From an uncultured Lachnospiraceae bacterium (lineage in GTDB: Bacteria; Bacillota; Clostridia; Lachnospirales; Lachnospiraceae): DNA of 64,000 bases. The notes below the pieces were generated by a model that saw nothing but the letters and a program-made list of their open reading frames with translations, was not told where the DNA came from and made no database searches. Both the position numbers and the translations under genes were made by a program. Below, one piece after another: positions 26,321 through 36,077 of the stretch (positions are counted from its first letter, which is position 1; each line of letters opens with the position of its first letter). The DNA is taken from contig CABUBX010000002.1 in assembly GCA_902489925.1 (NCBI GenBank), positions 1-64,000 of the forward strand, written 5' to 3'.

Positions 26321-26761
26321 ATGGAAAAAAGAAAAGAAGAACCGTTGCATAGTCTTTTTGGGAAGATTGCACATTTGTATTTTGGCAGAGGCTTTAAGGT
26401 GCTTCAGGCGATGGATATTCATCCGAAGCAGGTGCCGATTTTATGTTTTTTAGGAAAAAATGAAGGGTTAAGTCAAAATGAAATTTCAAAGCAGATGAAT
26501 ATAAAGCCGCCGACAGTTGCCGTGTCGATTAAGCGTTTGGAGAAGTCGGGAGTCGTTGAGCGCAGAGCCGATGAGAAGGACCACAGAATTATCCGGGTTT
26601 ATCTGACAAAAAAGGGACGGGATTTGGGCGAAGCAGTCAAAGAGAAGATTGAGCAGAGCGAGCAGGTAATGTTTAACGGATTTTCCGAGGCAGAGCTTTG
26701 TCTTATGCGGCGGTTTTTTGAGCAAATTATAGATAATCTTGAGGGGACAGACAAAGAATAG
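26321..26761 (+). CDS. MarR-family regulator of an ABC efflux operon
   Basis: 146 residues, standard length. Winged helix with LSQNEISKQMNIKPPTVAVS and the wing RRADEKDHRIIRVYLTKKG. First gene of a MarR-ABC-ABC operon, spaced 21 bases from the transporter. AAGGAGG ribosome site. Probably represses the operon until a drug or other ligand is bound. Confidence 0.9.
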   Translation: MEKRKEEPLHSLFGKIAHLYFGRGFKVLQAMDIHPKQVPILCFLGKNEGLSQNEISKQMNIKPPTVAVSIKRLEKSGVVERRADEKDHRIIRVYLTKKGRDLGEAVKEKIEQSEQVMFNGFSEAELCLMRRFFEQIIDNLEGTDKE

Positions 26762-26782
26762 ACACATTAAAGGAGAGATATC

Positions 26783-28960
26783 ATGTTAAAAATGTTTCAT
26801 TACATGAAGGAACGGTGGCATTATATATTAATGATTATTGTTCTTTTATTTATTCAGGCCTTTTGCGATTTGTCGCTGCCGGATTATACATCTAAAATTG
26901 TCAATGTGGGTATTCAGCAAAAGGGCATTGAAGATTGTGTGCCTGAAACAATTCGGGAAGCTTCCATGAAGGAATTGTTTTTGTTTATGGATGAGGATGA
27001 CAGGGCGCGGGCAGAGCGTGCCTACGATTTGGCGGATGGTATGTATACGCTGGAAGCGGTTGCGACGGATGAGCGCGATGCACTCAATAACATTTTCGGT
27101 GTACCGATGATGGCAGTGACAGGCCTTACGGCAGAGGATGATTCAAGCAGGGAGATGCAGAAAAAGATTACAGATGAGCTAAAGCTTCAGGAGGGGATAG
27201 AAATTTTACCTGTGTTTGCGCAGCTGCCACAGGAGGCGCGCATGAAGATGATGGATGAAATGACGGCGGAAATTTCCGAAATGCCGGAATCCATTGTGAC
27301 ACAGAGTGCGATTTTATATGTTCAGAACGAATATAAGGCACAGGGACTTAATCTTGACAGTATGCAGATGCGATATGTACTTTTTTCGGGTATTAAGATG
27401 CTGGGGCTTGCGCTGCTTGGCGTTCTTGCGGCTATCGGTGTGACATTTCTGGCAGCTCAGGCGGCATCAACACTGGGCAGGAATCTGCGCAACAGCATTT
27501 ACAGAAAGGTACTGACATTTTCGGGCACAGAGCTGAATCACTTTTCGGCGGCTTCTTTAATTACCCGAAGCACAAATGATATTCAGCAGATACAGATGAC
27601 TTTTACGATGATTTTCAGAATCGTTTTATATGCGCCGATTTTGGGTATTGGCGGTCTTTACAAGGTGTTTCAGACAGATATGTCGATGACTTGGATTTTA
27701 GGTCTTGCCGTTGTGCTCATCCTTATTGTTATTGTTTTTCTGTTGGCGGTCGCAATGCCGAGATTTACAAAACTTCAGTATTTAATCGATAGGTTAAACC
27801 TTGTATCGAGAGAGATTCTTTCGGGTATTTTCGTTATCCGTGCATTCAGTACGGAAAAGCATGAGGAGGAACGGTTTGAGGACGCCAATAAAACATTGAC
27901 AAAGACAAATCTTTTTGTCAATCGGTGTATGACCTTGATGATGCCGACGATGATGTTTATTATGAATGGAATTACAGTGCTGATTGTATACAGCGGCGCT
28001 TATGCCGTTGACGGCGGTACAATGCAGGTCGGCAATATGATGGCCTTTATTCAGTATGCAATGCAGATTATTATGGCATTTCTTATGATTACGATGATGT
28101 CTGTCATGCTTCCGAGAGCGATGGTATCCGCAAAGCGTATTCATGAGGTGATGGACACAGAGACAGCTATTAAAAACAGTGATTCACCGAAATATCCGGA
28201 TAAAGATATTAAAGGAGAGATTGCTTTTGAAAATGTATCCTTTGCCTATCCGGGCGCTGACGAATATTCTTTAACCGATGTCAGCTTTACGGCACATAAG
28301 GGTGAGACGGTTGCCTTTATCGGAAGTACGGGCAGCGGCAAGAGTACGCTTGTCAACCTGATTCCGAGGTTTTTTGATGCGACAAAAGGCCGCATTACAT
28401 TGGACGGTGTTGATATTAAAGAAATGAGTCTTAATGATTTGAGAGACAGAATCGGCTATGTGCCTCAAAAGAGTATTCTTTTTTCGGGAACGATTGATTC
28501 AAATATTCGTTATGGCAGCGAGCAGGCTTCGGAGGCGGATATCCGGCACTCCGCTGAAATTGCGCAGGCATGGGATTTTATAAGTGCAAAGGAAGATGGT
28601 CTTGCTTCGCCGATTGCCCAAGGAGGTACTAACGTGTCCGGCGGCCAGAAGCAGCGCCTTTCCATTGCGAGGGCTATTGCAAAGAAGCCGGAAGTGTATA
28701 TTTTCGACGACAGCTTTTCTGCGCTTGACTATAAGACGGATGTACAGCTGCGCCGCGCTTTAAAAAATGAGACGAAGGATGCGACAACACTCATTGTTGC
28801 CCAGCGTATCAGTACGATTCTCCATGCAGATAAAATACTTGTTCTTGAGGACGGTCATGTGATTGGTCAGGGGACACATAAGGAATTGATGAAATCCTGT
28901 GAGGTTTACAGACAGATTGCCTCGTCACAGTTATCAGAGGAGGAATTGGCTCATGAGTAA
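26783..28960 (+). CDS. ABC exporter half-transporter with large external insert
   Basis: 725 residues, about 140 longer than a standard half-transporter. The extra length lies between TM1 (~12-32) and TM2 (~205-230): a Glu/Met-rich, mostly helical stretch that would face outward. The nucleotide domain has Walker A GSTGSGKST (~515), signature VSGGQKQR and Walker B VYIFDDSF, where the residue after Asp is Asp and not Glu, so this site is probably the degenerate one of a heterodimer. It pairs with the next gene, whose start overlaps its stop. Confidence 0.92.
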   Translation: MLKMFHYMKERWHYILMIIVLLFIQAFCDLSLPDYTSKIVNVGIQQKGIEDCVPETIREASMKELFLFMDEDDRARAERAYDLADGMYTLEAVATDERDALNNIFGVPMMAVTGLTAEDDSSREMQKKITDELKLQEGIEILPVFAQLPQEARMKMMDEMTAEISEMPESIVTQSAILYVQNEYKAQGLNLDSMQMRYVLFSGIKMLGLALLGVLAAIGVTFLAAQAASTLGRNLRNSIYRKVLTFSGTELNHFSAASLITRSTNDIQQIQMTFTMIFRIVLYAPILGIGGLYKVFQTDMSMTWILGLAVVLILIVIVFLLAVAMPRFTKLQYLIDRLNLVSREILSGIFVIRAFSTEKHEEERFEDANKTLTKTNLFVNRCMTLMMPTMMFIMNGITVLIVYSGAYAVDGGTMQVGNMMAFIQYAMQIIMAFLMITMMSVMLPRAMVSAKRIHEVMDTETAIKNSDSPKYPDKDIKGEIAFENVSFAYPGADEYSLTDVSFTAHKGETVAFIGSTGSGKSTLVNLIPRFFDATKGRITLDGVDIKEMSLNDLRDRIGYVPQKSILFSGTIDSNIRYGSEQASEADIRHSAEIAQAWDFISAKEDGLASPIAQGGTNVSGGQKQRLSIARAIAKKPEVYIFDDSFSALDYKTDVQLRRALKNETKDATTLIVAQRISTILHADKILVLEDGHVIGQGTHKELMKSCEVYRQIASSQLSEEELAHE

Positions 28961-30791
28961 TAAGACAGTAAAAAGAGGCCCAATGGGTCACGGCGGCCAC
29001 ATGGGCGGTGAAAAAGCAGAAAATTTCGGCAGGGCGATAAAACAGCTGACGGCCTATATGAGCCGGTATAAATTCAGGATGCTTTTGATGTTTATATTTG
29101 CGATTGGCAGTACGATTTTTAATATTGTCGGGCCAAAGATTTTAGGTCGTGCGACAACAGAGATATTTAACGGACTGACAGCAAAAATTTCGGGTACCGG
29201 CGGTATTGATTTTGGGAAGATTGCAGGTATTTTAGTAGGCCTTTTGTTTATTTACGGATGCAGCTCTGTGTTTGGTGCAATTCAGGGCTTTATTATGACA
29301 GGTGTTTCAAACGATGCGGTTTACAATCTGCGAAAAGATATTTCCAAGAAAATAAACCGGCTTCCTGTCAAGTATTTTGAGAGCAGAACCCACGGCGAGA
29401 TTCTTTCGAGAATTACAAACGATGTGGATACGCTTCAAATGGGACTTAATCAGAGTATCACACAGCTGATTACATCTGTGACAACATTAATCGGTGTCTT
29501 TGCCATGATGCTCAGTATCAATGTGTGGATGACACTCGCGGCACTTTTGATTCTTCCGATATCCATGATGATTATCGGTTTTGTCATGAAACATTCGCAG
29601 AAATATTTCCAAGACCAGCAAAAATACCTTGGAGAGGTCAACGGACAGGTTGAGGAAATATACGGCGGTCATCATGTTGTTCAGGCATTTAACAAAGAAG
29701 AAGATGTTGTGAAGGCTTTTGAGGAGACAAATGAGCGGCTTTATACATCAGGCTGGCGTTCTCAGTTTTTCTCAGGCATGATGATGCCGATTATGCAGTT
29801 TGTCGGCAATGTGGGTTACGTTGTTGTGGCGCTGCTCGGCGGTGTGATGGTGATTAACGGAAGTATTCAGGTTGGCGATATCCAGTCCTTTTTCCAGTAT
29901 ATCCGCCAGTTTACACAGCCGGTACAGCAGATTGCGCAGGTCACAAATATGCTTCAGTCTTCGGCGGCAGCCTCAGAGCGTGTCTTTGACTTTTTAAATA
30001 CGCCGGAGGAAGATCAGACGGTGGAAAATCCTGTGGATATTTCCGCAGTGGACGGCAGCGTTCAGATGAAGCATGTATCCTTCGGTTATGATGAGGATAA
30101 AATCATTATCCATGATTTTTCCTGTGAAGTCGAAAAGGGGCAAAAGGTTGCCATTGTCGGTCCGACCGGCGCCGGAAAGACAACGATGGTAAAGCTTTTG
30201 ATGCGGTTTTATGATGTCAATTCCGGTGAAATACTTATTGACGGTCATAATGTGAAGGACTTTGATCGAAGCAAATTGCGTGAGCTTTTCGGAATGGTGC
30301 TTCAGGATACATGGCTGTTCCATGGCACGATTATGGAGAATATCCGTTACGGACGTTTAGATGCAACCGATGAGGAAGTGATTGCGGCGGCAAAGGCTGC
30401 ACACGCCCATCATTTTATTATGTCTCAGCCGGGCGGTTATCAGATGGTGCTTAATGAGGAAACAAGCAATATTTCTCAGGGACAAAAGCAGTTATTAACA
30501 ATTGCCCGTGCGATTCTTGCAGATAATAAGCTTTTGATTCTCGATGAGGCAACATCATCTGTCGATACGAGAACAGAGGAACGCATTCAAAAAGCGATGG
30601 ATAATCTTATGAAGGGCAGAACAAGCTTTGTTATTGCCCATCGCCTTTCCACAATCCGCGATGCAGATTTGATTCTCGTGATGAAGGACGGCGATATTAT
30701 CGAGCAGGGCAATCATCAGGAATTGCTTGCGAAGAATGGATTTTATGCAAATCTGTATAACAGCCAGTTTGAAAAAACGCAGGCGGTGTAA
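28953..30791 (+). CDS. ABC exporter half-transporter, catalytic partner
   Basis: 612 residues. A Gly/His-rich N terminus (MGHGGHMGGEK) is followed by six helices and an ATPase domain with Walker A GPTGAGKTT, signature ISQGQKQL, Walker B LLILDEA with the catalytic Glu, and a later His in IAHRLSTI. The start overlaps the previous stop by 8 bases and has GAGGAGG ahead. The previous partner has a defective-looking Walker B, so the two probably form an asymmetric heterodimer exporting a lipid, drug or peptide. Confidence 0.93.
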   Translation: MSNKTVKRGPMGHGGHMGGEKAENFGRAIKQLTAYMSRYKFRMLLMFIFAIGSTIFNIVGPKILGRATTEIFNGLTAKISGTGGIDFGKIAGILVGLLFIYGCSSVFGAIQGFIMTGVSNDAVYNLRKDISKKINRLPVKYFESRTHGEILSRITNDVDTLQMGLNQSITQLITSVTTLIGVFAMMLSINVWMTLAALLILPISMMIIGFVMKHSQKYFQDQQKYLGEVNGQVEEIYGGHHVVQAFNKEEDVVKAFEETNERLYTSGWRSQFFSGMMMPIMQFVGNVGYVVVALLGGVMVINGSIQVGDIQSFFQYIRQFTQPVQQIAQVTNMLQSSAAASERVFDFLNTPEEDQTVENPVDISAVDGSVQMKHVSFGYDEDKIIIHDFSCEVEKGQKVAIVGPTGAGKTTMVKLLMRFYDVNSGEILIDGHNVKDFDRSKLRELFGMVLQDTWLFHGTIMENIRYGRLDATDEEVIAAAKAAHAHHFIMSQPGGYQMVLNEETSNISQGQKQLLTIARAILADNKLLILDEATSSVDTRTEERIQKAMDNLMKGRTSFVIAHRLSTIRDADLILVMKDGDIIEQGNHQELLAKNGFYANLYNSQFEKTQAV

Positions 30792-30813
30792 AAGCGCTTG
30801 CAAAGGCTGGGCT

Positions 30814-30847
30814 AAAGGGCATAATCGCATGGTCGGTTATGCCCTTT
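30814..30847 (+). terminator. Strong hairpin after the ABC operon
   Basis: AAAGGGCATAA / TTATGCCCTTT stem of 11 bp with a 12-base loop. It is followed by A and not T residues, so it may only protect the 3' end. Confidence 0.55.
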
Positions 30848-30867
30848 AAAAAATCTTAAAAAAGGTG

Positions 30868-30896
30868 TTGACATTTAAAAAAAATACTGTTATATT
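30868..30896 (+). promoter_or_regulatory. Promoter of clpB
   Basis: TTGACA, 17 bases, TATATT. No CIRCE repeat and no CtsR-type direct repeat (GGTCAAA) is visible nearby. Confidence 0.75.
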
Positions 30897-30913
30897 ACAA
30901 GTATAACAAATAT

Positions 30914-30960
30914 AACATCTTAAGCAGGTATGCTTTATGCATAGAAAAGTTTAAGATGTT
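30914..30960 (+). promoter_or_regulatory. Leader hairpin of clpB
   Basis: AACATCTTAA (30914-30923) pairs with TTAAGATGTT (30951-30960); an inner TATGC/GCATA stem fills the loop. Located near the transcript start and ~25 bases before the ribosome site, which stays free. Confidence 0.65.
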
Positions 30961-30995
30961 TAGTATAGATACCATATTGGATTGGAGGTTATGTT

Positions 30996-33581
30996 ATGGA
31001 TTTTAACAAGTTTACGCAGAAGTCGCTTGAAGCGATTCAGAATTGTCAGAAGATTGCTTATGAATACGGCAATCAGGAAATTGACGAGGAACATTTATTA
31101 TACAGCCTTCTGACGATGGAGGATAGTCTTATTGCCAAGTTAATCGGCAAGATGGAGATTAACGACCAAGGGTTTATTTATCAGGCAGAGAAGCTTGTGG
31201 CGAAACGTGTGAAGGTTTCCGGTCAGGTACAGGTTTATTTAAGCGGCGCTTTAAATCAGGCGCTGATGCAGGCGGAAATAGAAGCAAAGCAGATGGACGA
31301 TGAGTATATTTCCGTAGAGCATCTGTTCCTTGCTTTGATTGCAAAGCCAAATCAGGAGATTAAGCAGCTATTCAAGAATTTCGGGATTACGAGAGACGGA
31401 TTTTTAAAAGCTCTTTTAAGTGTCAGAGGCAATCAGAGGGTGACAAGCGATAACCCGGAGGCAACCTATGACAGCCTTAAAAAGTACGGAGAAAACCTTG
31501 TAGAAAAGGCAAGAAATCAAAAACTTGACCCGGTGATTGGACGTGACAGCGAGATTCGTAATATTGTCCGTATTCTTTCAAGAAAAACAAAAAATAATCC
31601 GGTGCTTATCGGTGAACCGGGCGTCGGCAAGACGGCAGTCATTGAAGGCCTTGCCCAACGTATTGTCAGAGGTGATGTGCCGGAGGGACTTCGCGATAAA
31701 CAGATTTTTTCACTGGATATGGGCGCTTTAGTGGCGGGCGCCAAGTACCGCGGTGAGTTTGAGGAACGTCTGAAAGCAGTGCTTGAGGAAGTAAGAAAGA
31801 GCGAAGGACAGATTATTCTGTTTGTGGATGAGCTGCATTTGATTGTCGGTGCAGGAAAAACCGACGGTGCCATGGACGCGGGTAATATGTTAAAGCCGAT
31901 GCTTGCAAGAGGCGAGCTTCACTGTATCGGTGCGACAACCTTAGATGAGTACAGACAGTATATCGAAAAGGATAAGGCGTTAGAGCGCCGTTTCCAGCCT
32001 GTTCTTGTGGATGAGCCGACAGTTGAGGATACGATTTCTATTTTGAGAGGTCTTAAAGAGCGCTATGAAGTTTTCCATGGCGTTAAGATTACAGACAATG
32101 CACTCATTGCAGCAGCGACACTTTCAAACCGCTATATCAGTGACAGATTCCTGCCGGATAAGGCGATTGACCTTGTGGATGAAGCCTGTGCGATGATTAA
32201 GACAGAACTGGATTCCATGCCGGCAGAGCTTGATGAGATTTCACGTAAGATTATGCAGCTGGAGATTGAGGAGGCCGCACTGAAAAAAGAAGACGACCGT
32301 TTAAGTCAGGAAAGACTCGCGGCAATTCAGAATGAGATTGCTCAGATGAGAGATGATTTTCAGGTTCAGAAGGCAAAGTGGGATGAAGATAAAAAGGCGG
32401 TCGAAGGTGTTCAGCAGCTTCGTGAGCAGATTGAGGAACTTAACAAGCAGATTGAGGTGGCTAAGCGCAATTATGACCTCAATAAGGCTGCAGAGCTTCA
32501 GTACGGCAGACTGCCTCAGTTAAAGCAGCAGCTTGAGCAGGAAGAAAATTACATTCATTTAAGAGATGATACCCTTGTGCGTGAGCAGGTAACTGATGAA
32601 GAAATTTCAAGAATTGTTTCGAGATGGACAGGAATACCTGTGGCAAAGCTGACAGAAAGTGAAAGAAATAAAACCTTGAATCTTGATAAGCAGCTGCACA
32701 AGCGTGTGATTGGACAGGATGAAGGTGTTGAGAAGGTCACGGAGGCAATTATTCGCTCAAAAGCAGGCATTAAGGATGAAAATAAGCCGATTGGTTCATT
32801 TATGTTTTTAGGACCGACAGGTGTTGGTAAGACAGAGCTTGCAAAAGCACTGGCGGAAGCGCTCTTTGACGATGAGAATAATATGGTTCGTATTGATATG
32901 TCGGAGTACATGGAAAAGTTTTCGGTGTCCAGACTGATTGGTGCGCCTCCGGGATATGTAGGTTATGAGGAGGGCGGTCAGCTGACAGAGGCTGTGCGCC
33001 GCAAACCGTATTCCGTTGTCCTTTTTGATGAGATTGAAAAGGCACATCCGGATGTTTTCAATGTTCTTTTGCAGGTGCTGGATGACGGACGTATTACAGA
33101 CTCTCAGGGACGTACGGTAGACTTTAAAAATACGATTCTTATTATGACTTCCAATATCGGTTCAAGCTACTTGCTGGAAGGCATCGAAGCTGACGGTACA
33201 ATTAAGCAGGCAGCACAGGATGAAGTGATGGATGATTTGCGTGCCCATTTCAGACCTGAGTTTTTAAACCGTTTGGATGAGATTATTATGTTTAAGCCGC
33301 TGACGAAGGATGATATTGAAAATATTATCGCAATTATGGTGGCAAACTTAAATAAGCGTATTGCTGATAAAGAGCTGTCCATTGAAGTCAGTGATGAAGC
33401 GGCAGCGTTTATTGTGGATAAGGGCTATGACCCGGTTTATGGCGCAAGACCGCTGAAACGTTTTCTGCAAAAGCATGTGGAAACACTTGTGGGACGTATG
33501 ATACTGGCGGATGAGGTGAAGCCGGGCGATGTGATTGTTATTGATACAGACGGCGAAAAGCTGACTGCATGGGTAAAGTAA
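30996..33581 (+). CDS. clpB: ATP-dependent disaggregase ClpB
   Basis: 861 residues, full length. Unfolds and rescues aggregated proteins together with DnaK. N-terminal double Clp domain (1-~145), AAA1 with GEPGVGKTA (~205), a coiled-coil middle domain (~410-525, Glu/Gln/Lys-rich), AAA2 with GPTGVGKTE (~605) and the C-terminal D2 domain. The middle domain distinguishes it from ClpA and ClpC. Monocistronic between its promoter and a terminator. Confidence 0.97.
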   Translation: MDFNKFTQKSLEAIQNCQKIAYEYGNQEIDEEHLLYSLLTMEDSLIAKLIGKMEINDQGFIYQAEKLVAKRVKVSGQVQVYLSGALNQALMQAEIEAKQMDDEYISVEHLFLALIAKPNQEIKQLFKNFGITRDGFLKALLSVRGNQRVTSDNPEATYDSLKKYGENLVEKARNQKLDPVIGRDSEIRNIVRILSRKTKNNPVLIGEPGVGKTAVIEGLAQRIVRGDVPEGLRDKQIFSLDMGALVAGAKYRGEFEERLKAVLEEVRKSEGQIILFVDELHLIVGAGKTDGAMDAGNMLKPMLARGELHCIGATTLDEYRQYIEKDKALERRFQPVLVDEPTVEDTISILRGLKERYEVFHGVKITDNALIAAATLSNRYISDRFLPDKAIDLVDEACAMIKTELDSMPAELDEISRKIMQLEIEEAALKKEDDRLSQERLAAIQNEIAQMRDDFQVQKAKWDEDKKAVEGVQQLREQIEELNKQIEVAKRNYDLNKAAELQYGRLPQLKQQLEQEENYIHLRDDTLVREQVTDEEISRIVSRWTGIPVAKLTESERNKTLNLDKQLHKRVIGQDEGVEKVTEAIIRSKAGIKDENKPIGSFMFLGPTGVGKTELAKALAEALFDDENNMVRIDMSEYMEKFSVSRLIGAPPGYVGYEEGGQLTEAVRRKPYSVVLFDEIEKAHPDVFNVLLQVLDDGRITDSQGRTVDFKNTILIMTSNIGSSYLLEGIEADGTIKQAAQDEVMDDLRAHFRPEFLNRLDEIIMFKPLTKDDIENIIAIMVANLNKRIADKELSIEVSDEAAAFIVDKGYDPVYGARPLKRFLQKHVETLVGRMILADEVKPGDVIVIDTDGEKLTAWVK

Positions 33582-33592
33582 ATTAAAGACAG

Positions 33593-33626
33593 AAAGATGT
33601 CGTCTTTTGTAAGGCGGCATCTTTTG
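33593..33626 (+). terminator. Terminator of clpB
   Basis: AAGATGTCG / CGGCATCTT stem followed by TTTT. Confidence 0.85.
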
Positions 33627-33718
33627 CGTTAAAAAGAATTTTTTTATTTGGGGGACTAGTCTTCATTCATGGCTTTTGATACAATAAGAAACATAATAAA
33701 TAAAAAGCAGGTTAGATA

Positions 33719-34414
33719 ATGAATGTAGAGATTTTATATGAAGATAAGGAAATCATTGTTGTTGTCAAGCCTTCGGGGATGCCGTCGCAGGGCGATAAAT
33801 CAATGACAATGGACATGGTCAGTTATTTGAAAAATTATTTAGCGGCGTCGGGCGGCAAGCGGCAGGGAGAGCCCTATATTGCTGTCGTGCATCGTCTTGA
33901 CAGGCCGGTAGGCGGTGTGATGGTTTATGCAAAGACACCGGAGGCGGCAAAGCAGCTTAGCCGGCAGATTCAGGAAAATAAAGTGACTAAAAAGTATATG
34001 ACAGTCCTTACAGGCATTTTGCCTGAAAAAGAGGGAAGGCTTGTCGGCTGGATTTTAAAGGACGGGCGGACGAATACAGCCTCACTCGTATCTGAAAAGA
34101 TACGCGATGCAAAGAAGGCAGAGCTTTTATATAAGGTTATTCGGACAAAGTTTTATGAAAATGAGCAATATAGTCTTGTTGAGGTAGAGCTTTTAACCGG
34201 GCGTCATCATCAGATTCGTGTTCAGATGGCCGGTGCCGGTGCGGGTATTTACGGCGATACGAAATATAATCCGAAGTTTCAGGGGAAAAAAGGGTGGTTT
34301 GATATGGGACTTTTTTCTTATCAGCTTGCCTTTAATCATCCTAAGACGAAAAAGCGGCTTGTTTTTGAAGCAGAGCCGAAGGCAGAATGTTTTACAATGA
34401 TGTGTGGAGGATAA
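33719..34414 (+). CDS. RluA-family pseudouridine synthase
   Basis: 231 residues, single catalytic domain with no S4 domain. The catalytic motif HRLDRPVGGVMVYAKT near residue 60 holds the nucleophilic Asp; GRHHQIRVQMAG near 160 is the second family motif. Members convert uridine to pseudouridine in rRNA or tRNA; the target cannot be assigned. Ends just before the serine dehydratase genes, so may be co-transcribed. Confidence 0.92.
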   Translation: MNVEILYEDKEIIVVVKPSGMPSQGDKSMTMDMVSYLKNYLAASGGKRQGEPYIAVVHRLDRPVGGVMVYAKTPEAAKQLSRQIQENKVTKKYMTVLTGILPEKEGRLVGWILKDGRTNTASLVSEKIRDAKKAELLYKVIRTKFYENEQYSLVEVELLTGRHHQIRVQMAGAGAGIYGDTKYNPKFQGKKGWFDMGLFSYQLAFNHPKTKKRLVFEAEPKAECFTMMCGG

Positions 34415-34418
34415 TTTG

Positions 34419-35087
34419 ATGGATATAAGCATTTTAGATGTTATCGGTCCTGTGATGATTGGACCGTCAAGCTCACATACGGCGGGGGCTGCAAGACTTT
34501 CACGAACAGCGGCGGCCATTGTCGGAAAGCCGTTTTATAAGGTTTTATTTGAACTTCACGGTTCGTTTGCAAATACCTACAAGGGACACGGAACAGATAT
34601 CGCACTTTTAGCCGGAGTTATGGGCATCCACGAAGATGACGAGCGTCTGTCTAAGGCTTTTGAATTGGCAGAGGAAAGACATCTTGGTTATAGCTTTGAT
34701 GAAATTGAGCTTGAGGGTGTTCATGAAAATTCTGTGCGGATGACATTTTACTGTGAAGACGGTGATGTACAGAAGGTGACAGGCTCATCAGTCGGCGGCG
34801 GGCAGATTAATATTTGCCGAATTAACGATTTTGAAACAGAATTTGATGCCAATTCTGCGGCGCTCATTATCAGCCATCAGGATGTCAAAGGCGTTATTAG
34901 TCAGATTACGGGTATTTTGTCGGATGCCGATATTAATATTGCGGTGATGAAGCTGTCAAGACGTTCAAAGGGTGACATGGCCTTTTGTGTGATTGAAACG
35001 GACAGTGTTATTAAGGAAGCGGTTGTCAGCCGTATTAAAAAGATAGAAGCCACACGGCATGTGAAGGCGTTAAATAAATTGGACTAG
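34419..35087 (+). CDS. sdaAB: L-serine dehydratase, iron-sulfur type, beta subunit
   Basis: 222 residues. SILDVIGPVMIGPSSSHTAGA at the N terminus is the family signature; a C-terminal ACT domain (~148-220) with DVKGVISQITGILSDADINI is regulatory. Works with the alpha subunit to turn L-serine into pyruvate and ammonia. Start at the ATG preceded by GGAGG; a GTG 15 bases upstream would place the ribosome site in the gene. Confidence 0.95.
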   Translation: MDISILDVIGPVMIGPSSSHTAGAARLSRTAAAIVGKPFYKVLFELHGSFANTYKGHGTDIALLAGVMGIHEDDERLSKAFELAEERHLGYSFDEIELEGVHENSVRMTFYCEDGDVQKVTGSSVGGGQINICRINDFETEFDANSAALIISHQDVKGVISQITGILSDADINIAVMKLSRRSKGDMAFCVIETDSVIKEAVVSRIKKIEATRHVKALNKLD

Positions 35088-35097
35088 GAGAGAAATT

Positions 35098-35967
35098 ATG
35101 TATCATAATCTTAAAGAACTGTGCGCGTGTGCACAGAAAGAACAAAAGCCGGTCTGGCAGATTATCCTTGAAAATGAGATGGCTTGCTTTGGCAGAAGCC
35201 GCGAGGAGATTTTTGATGCACTGCGCCAAAGACTGGAGGTTATGAGAGCCTCAGCGAGAAAAGCACTGAACACGCCTTATCCGACGGTTGGAAACTTGAT
35301 TACGGGAACCGCAAAGACGCAAAAGCAGTATGCGGATAAGAATCAGACCGTGTGCGGAGGTTTTATTAATGAAACGATGGCGATGGCTTTATCATCGTGT
35401 GAAATAAACGCTTCGATGGGAAAGATTTGTGCGGCGCCGACGGCAGGTTCATGCGGTATTTTGCCGGCAGTGCTTATGGGCATGGAAAAAAATTTTAATA
35501 TCGAGGAGGATGATATTTTAAAAGCGATGCTGATTGCCTCGGGTGTGGGGGCCGTGATTACAAAAAATGCGACGGTTTCAGGCTCGGAGGGCGGCTGTCA
35601 GGCAGAATGTGGTGTTGCGGCAGCGATGGCATCTGCGGCAGTTGTGTGGCTGCGCGGCGGTACAGACGAGATGATGATGAACAGCGTCAGTTTTACACTG
35701 ATGAATGTGATGGGACTTGTCTGTGACCCGGTGGCCGGTCTTGTTCAAGTCCCGTGTGCTTCACGCAACGCCTCACAGGCGGTGAATGCCTTACTTTCTG
35801 CAGACCTTGCTTTATCGGGGATGAATCCGGTTATTCCCGCGGATGAGACAATAGAGGCGATGTATAAGGTCGGACGAGCCCTTCCTTTCCAGCTGAGGGA
35901 AACAGCTCTGGGTGGTCTGGCAGTGACAAAGACGGCGAAGGACATTTCTAAAAGTATTTTTGATTAA
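35098..35967 (+). CDS. sdaAA: L-serine dehydratase, iron-sulfur type, alpha subunit
   Basis: 289 residues. Carries the oxygen-sensitive [4Fe-4S] cluster of the catalytic subunit; candidate cysteine motifs include GSEGGCQAECG, CDPVAG and VPCASRN. Follows sdaAB by 10 bases with AGGAGAG as ribosome site. Together they feed serine into pyruvate under anaerobic growth. Confidence 0.95.
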   Translation: MYHNLKELCACAQKEQKPVWQIILENEMACFGRSREEIFDALRQRLEVMRASARKALNTPYPTVGNLITGTAKTQKQYADKNQTVCGGFINETMAMALSSCEINASMGKICAAPTAGSCGILPAVLMGMEKNFNIEEDDILKAMLIASGVGAVITKNATVSGSEGGCQAECGVAAAMASAAVVWLRGGTDEMMMNSVSFTLMNVMGLVCDPVAGLVQVPCASRNASQAVNALLSADLALSGMNPVIPADETIEAMYKVGRALPFQLRETALGGLAVTKTAKDISKSIFD

Positions 35968-35992
35968 ATTTATAATATATTTCTGCAAATGA

Positions 35993-36021
35993 TTGACATT
36001 TTGAACATTTTATCATAAAAT
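35993..36021 (+). promoter_or_regulatory. Promoter of the PadR-NfeD-SPFH operon
   Basis: TTGACA, 17 bases, TAAAAT. Confidence 0.75.
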
Positions 36022-36022
36022 A

Positions 36023-36041
36023 TATTTAGCAAAACTAAATA
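36023..36041 (+). promoter_or_regulatory. Candidate PadR operator
   Basis: Perfect inverted repeat TATTTAG-CAAAA-CTAAATA placed over the expected start of transcription, ~37 bases before padR. Suits self-repression by the PadR protein. Confidence 0.65.
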
Positions 36042-36077
36042 ACGAGTCACAAAAAAGTGAACATCGGAGGTGATAAG

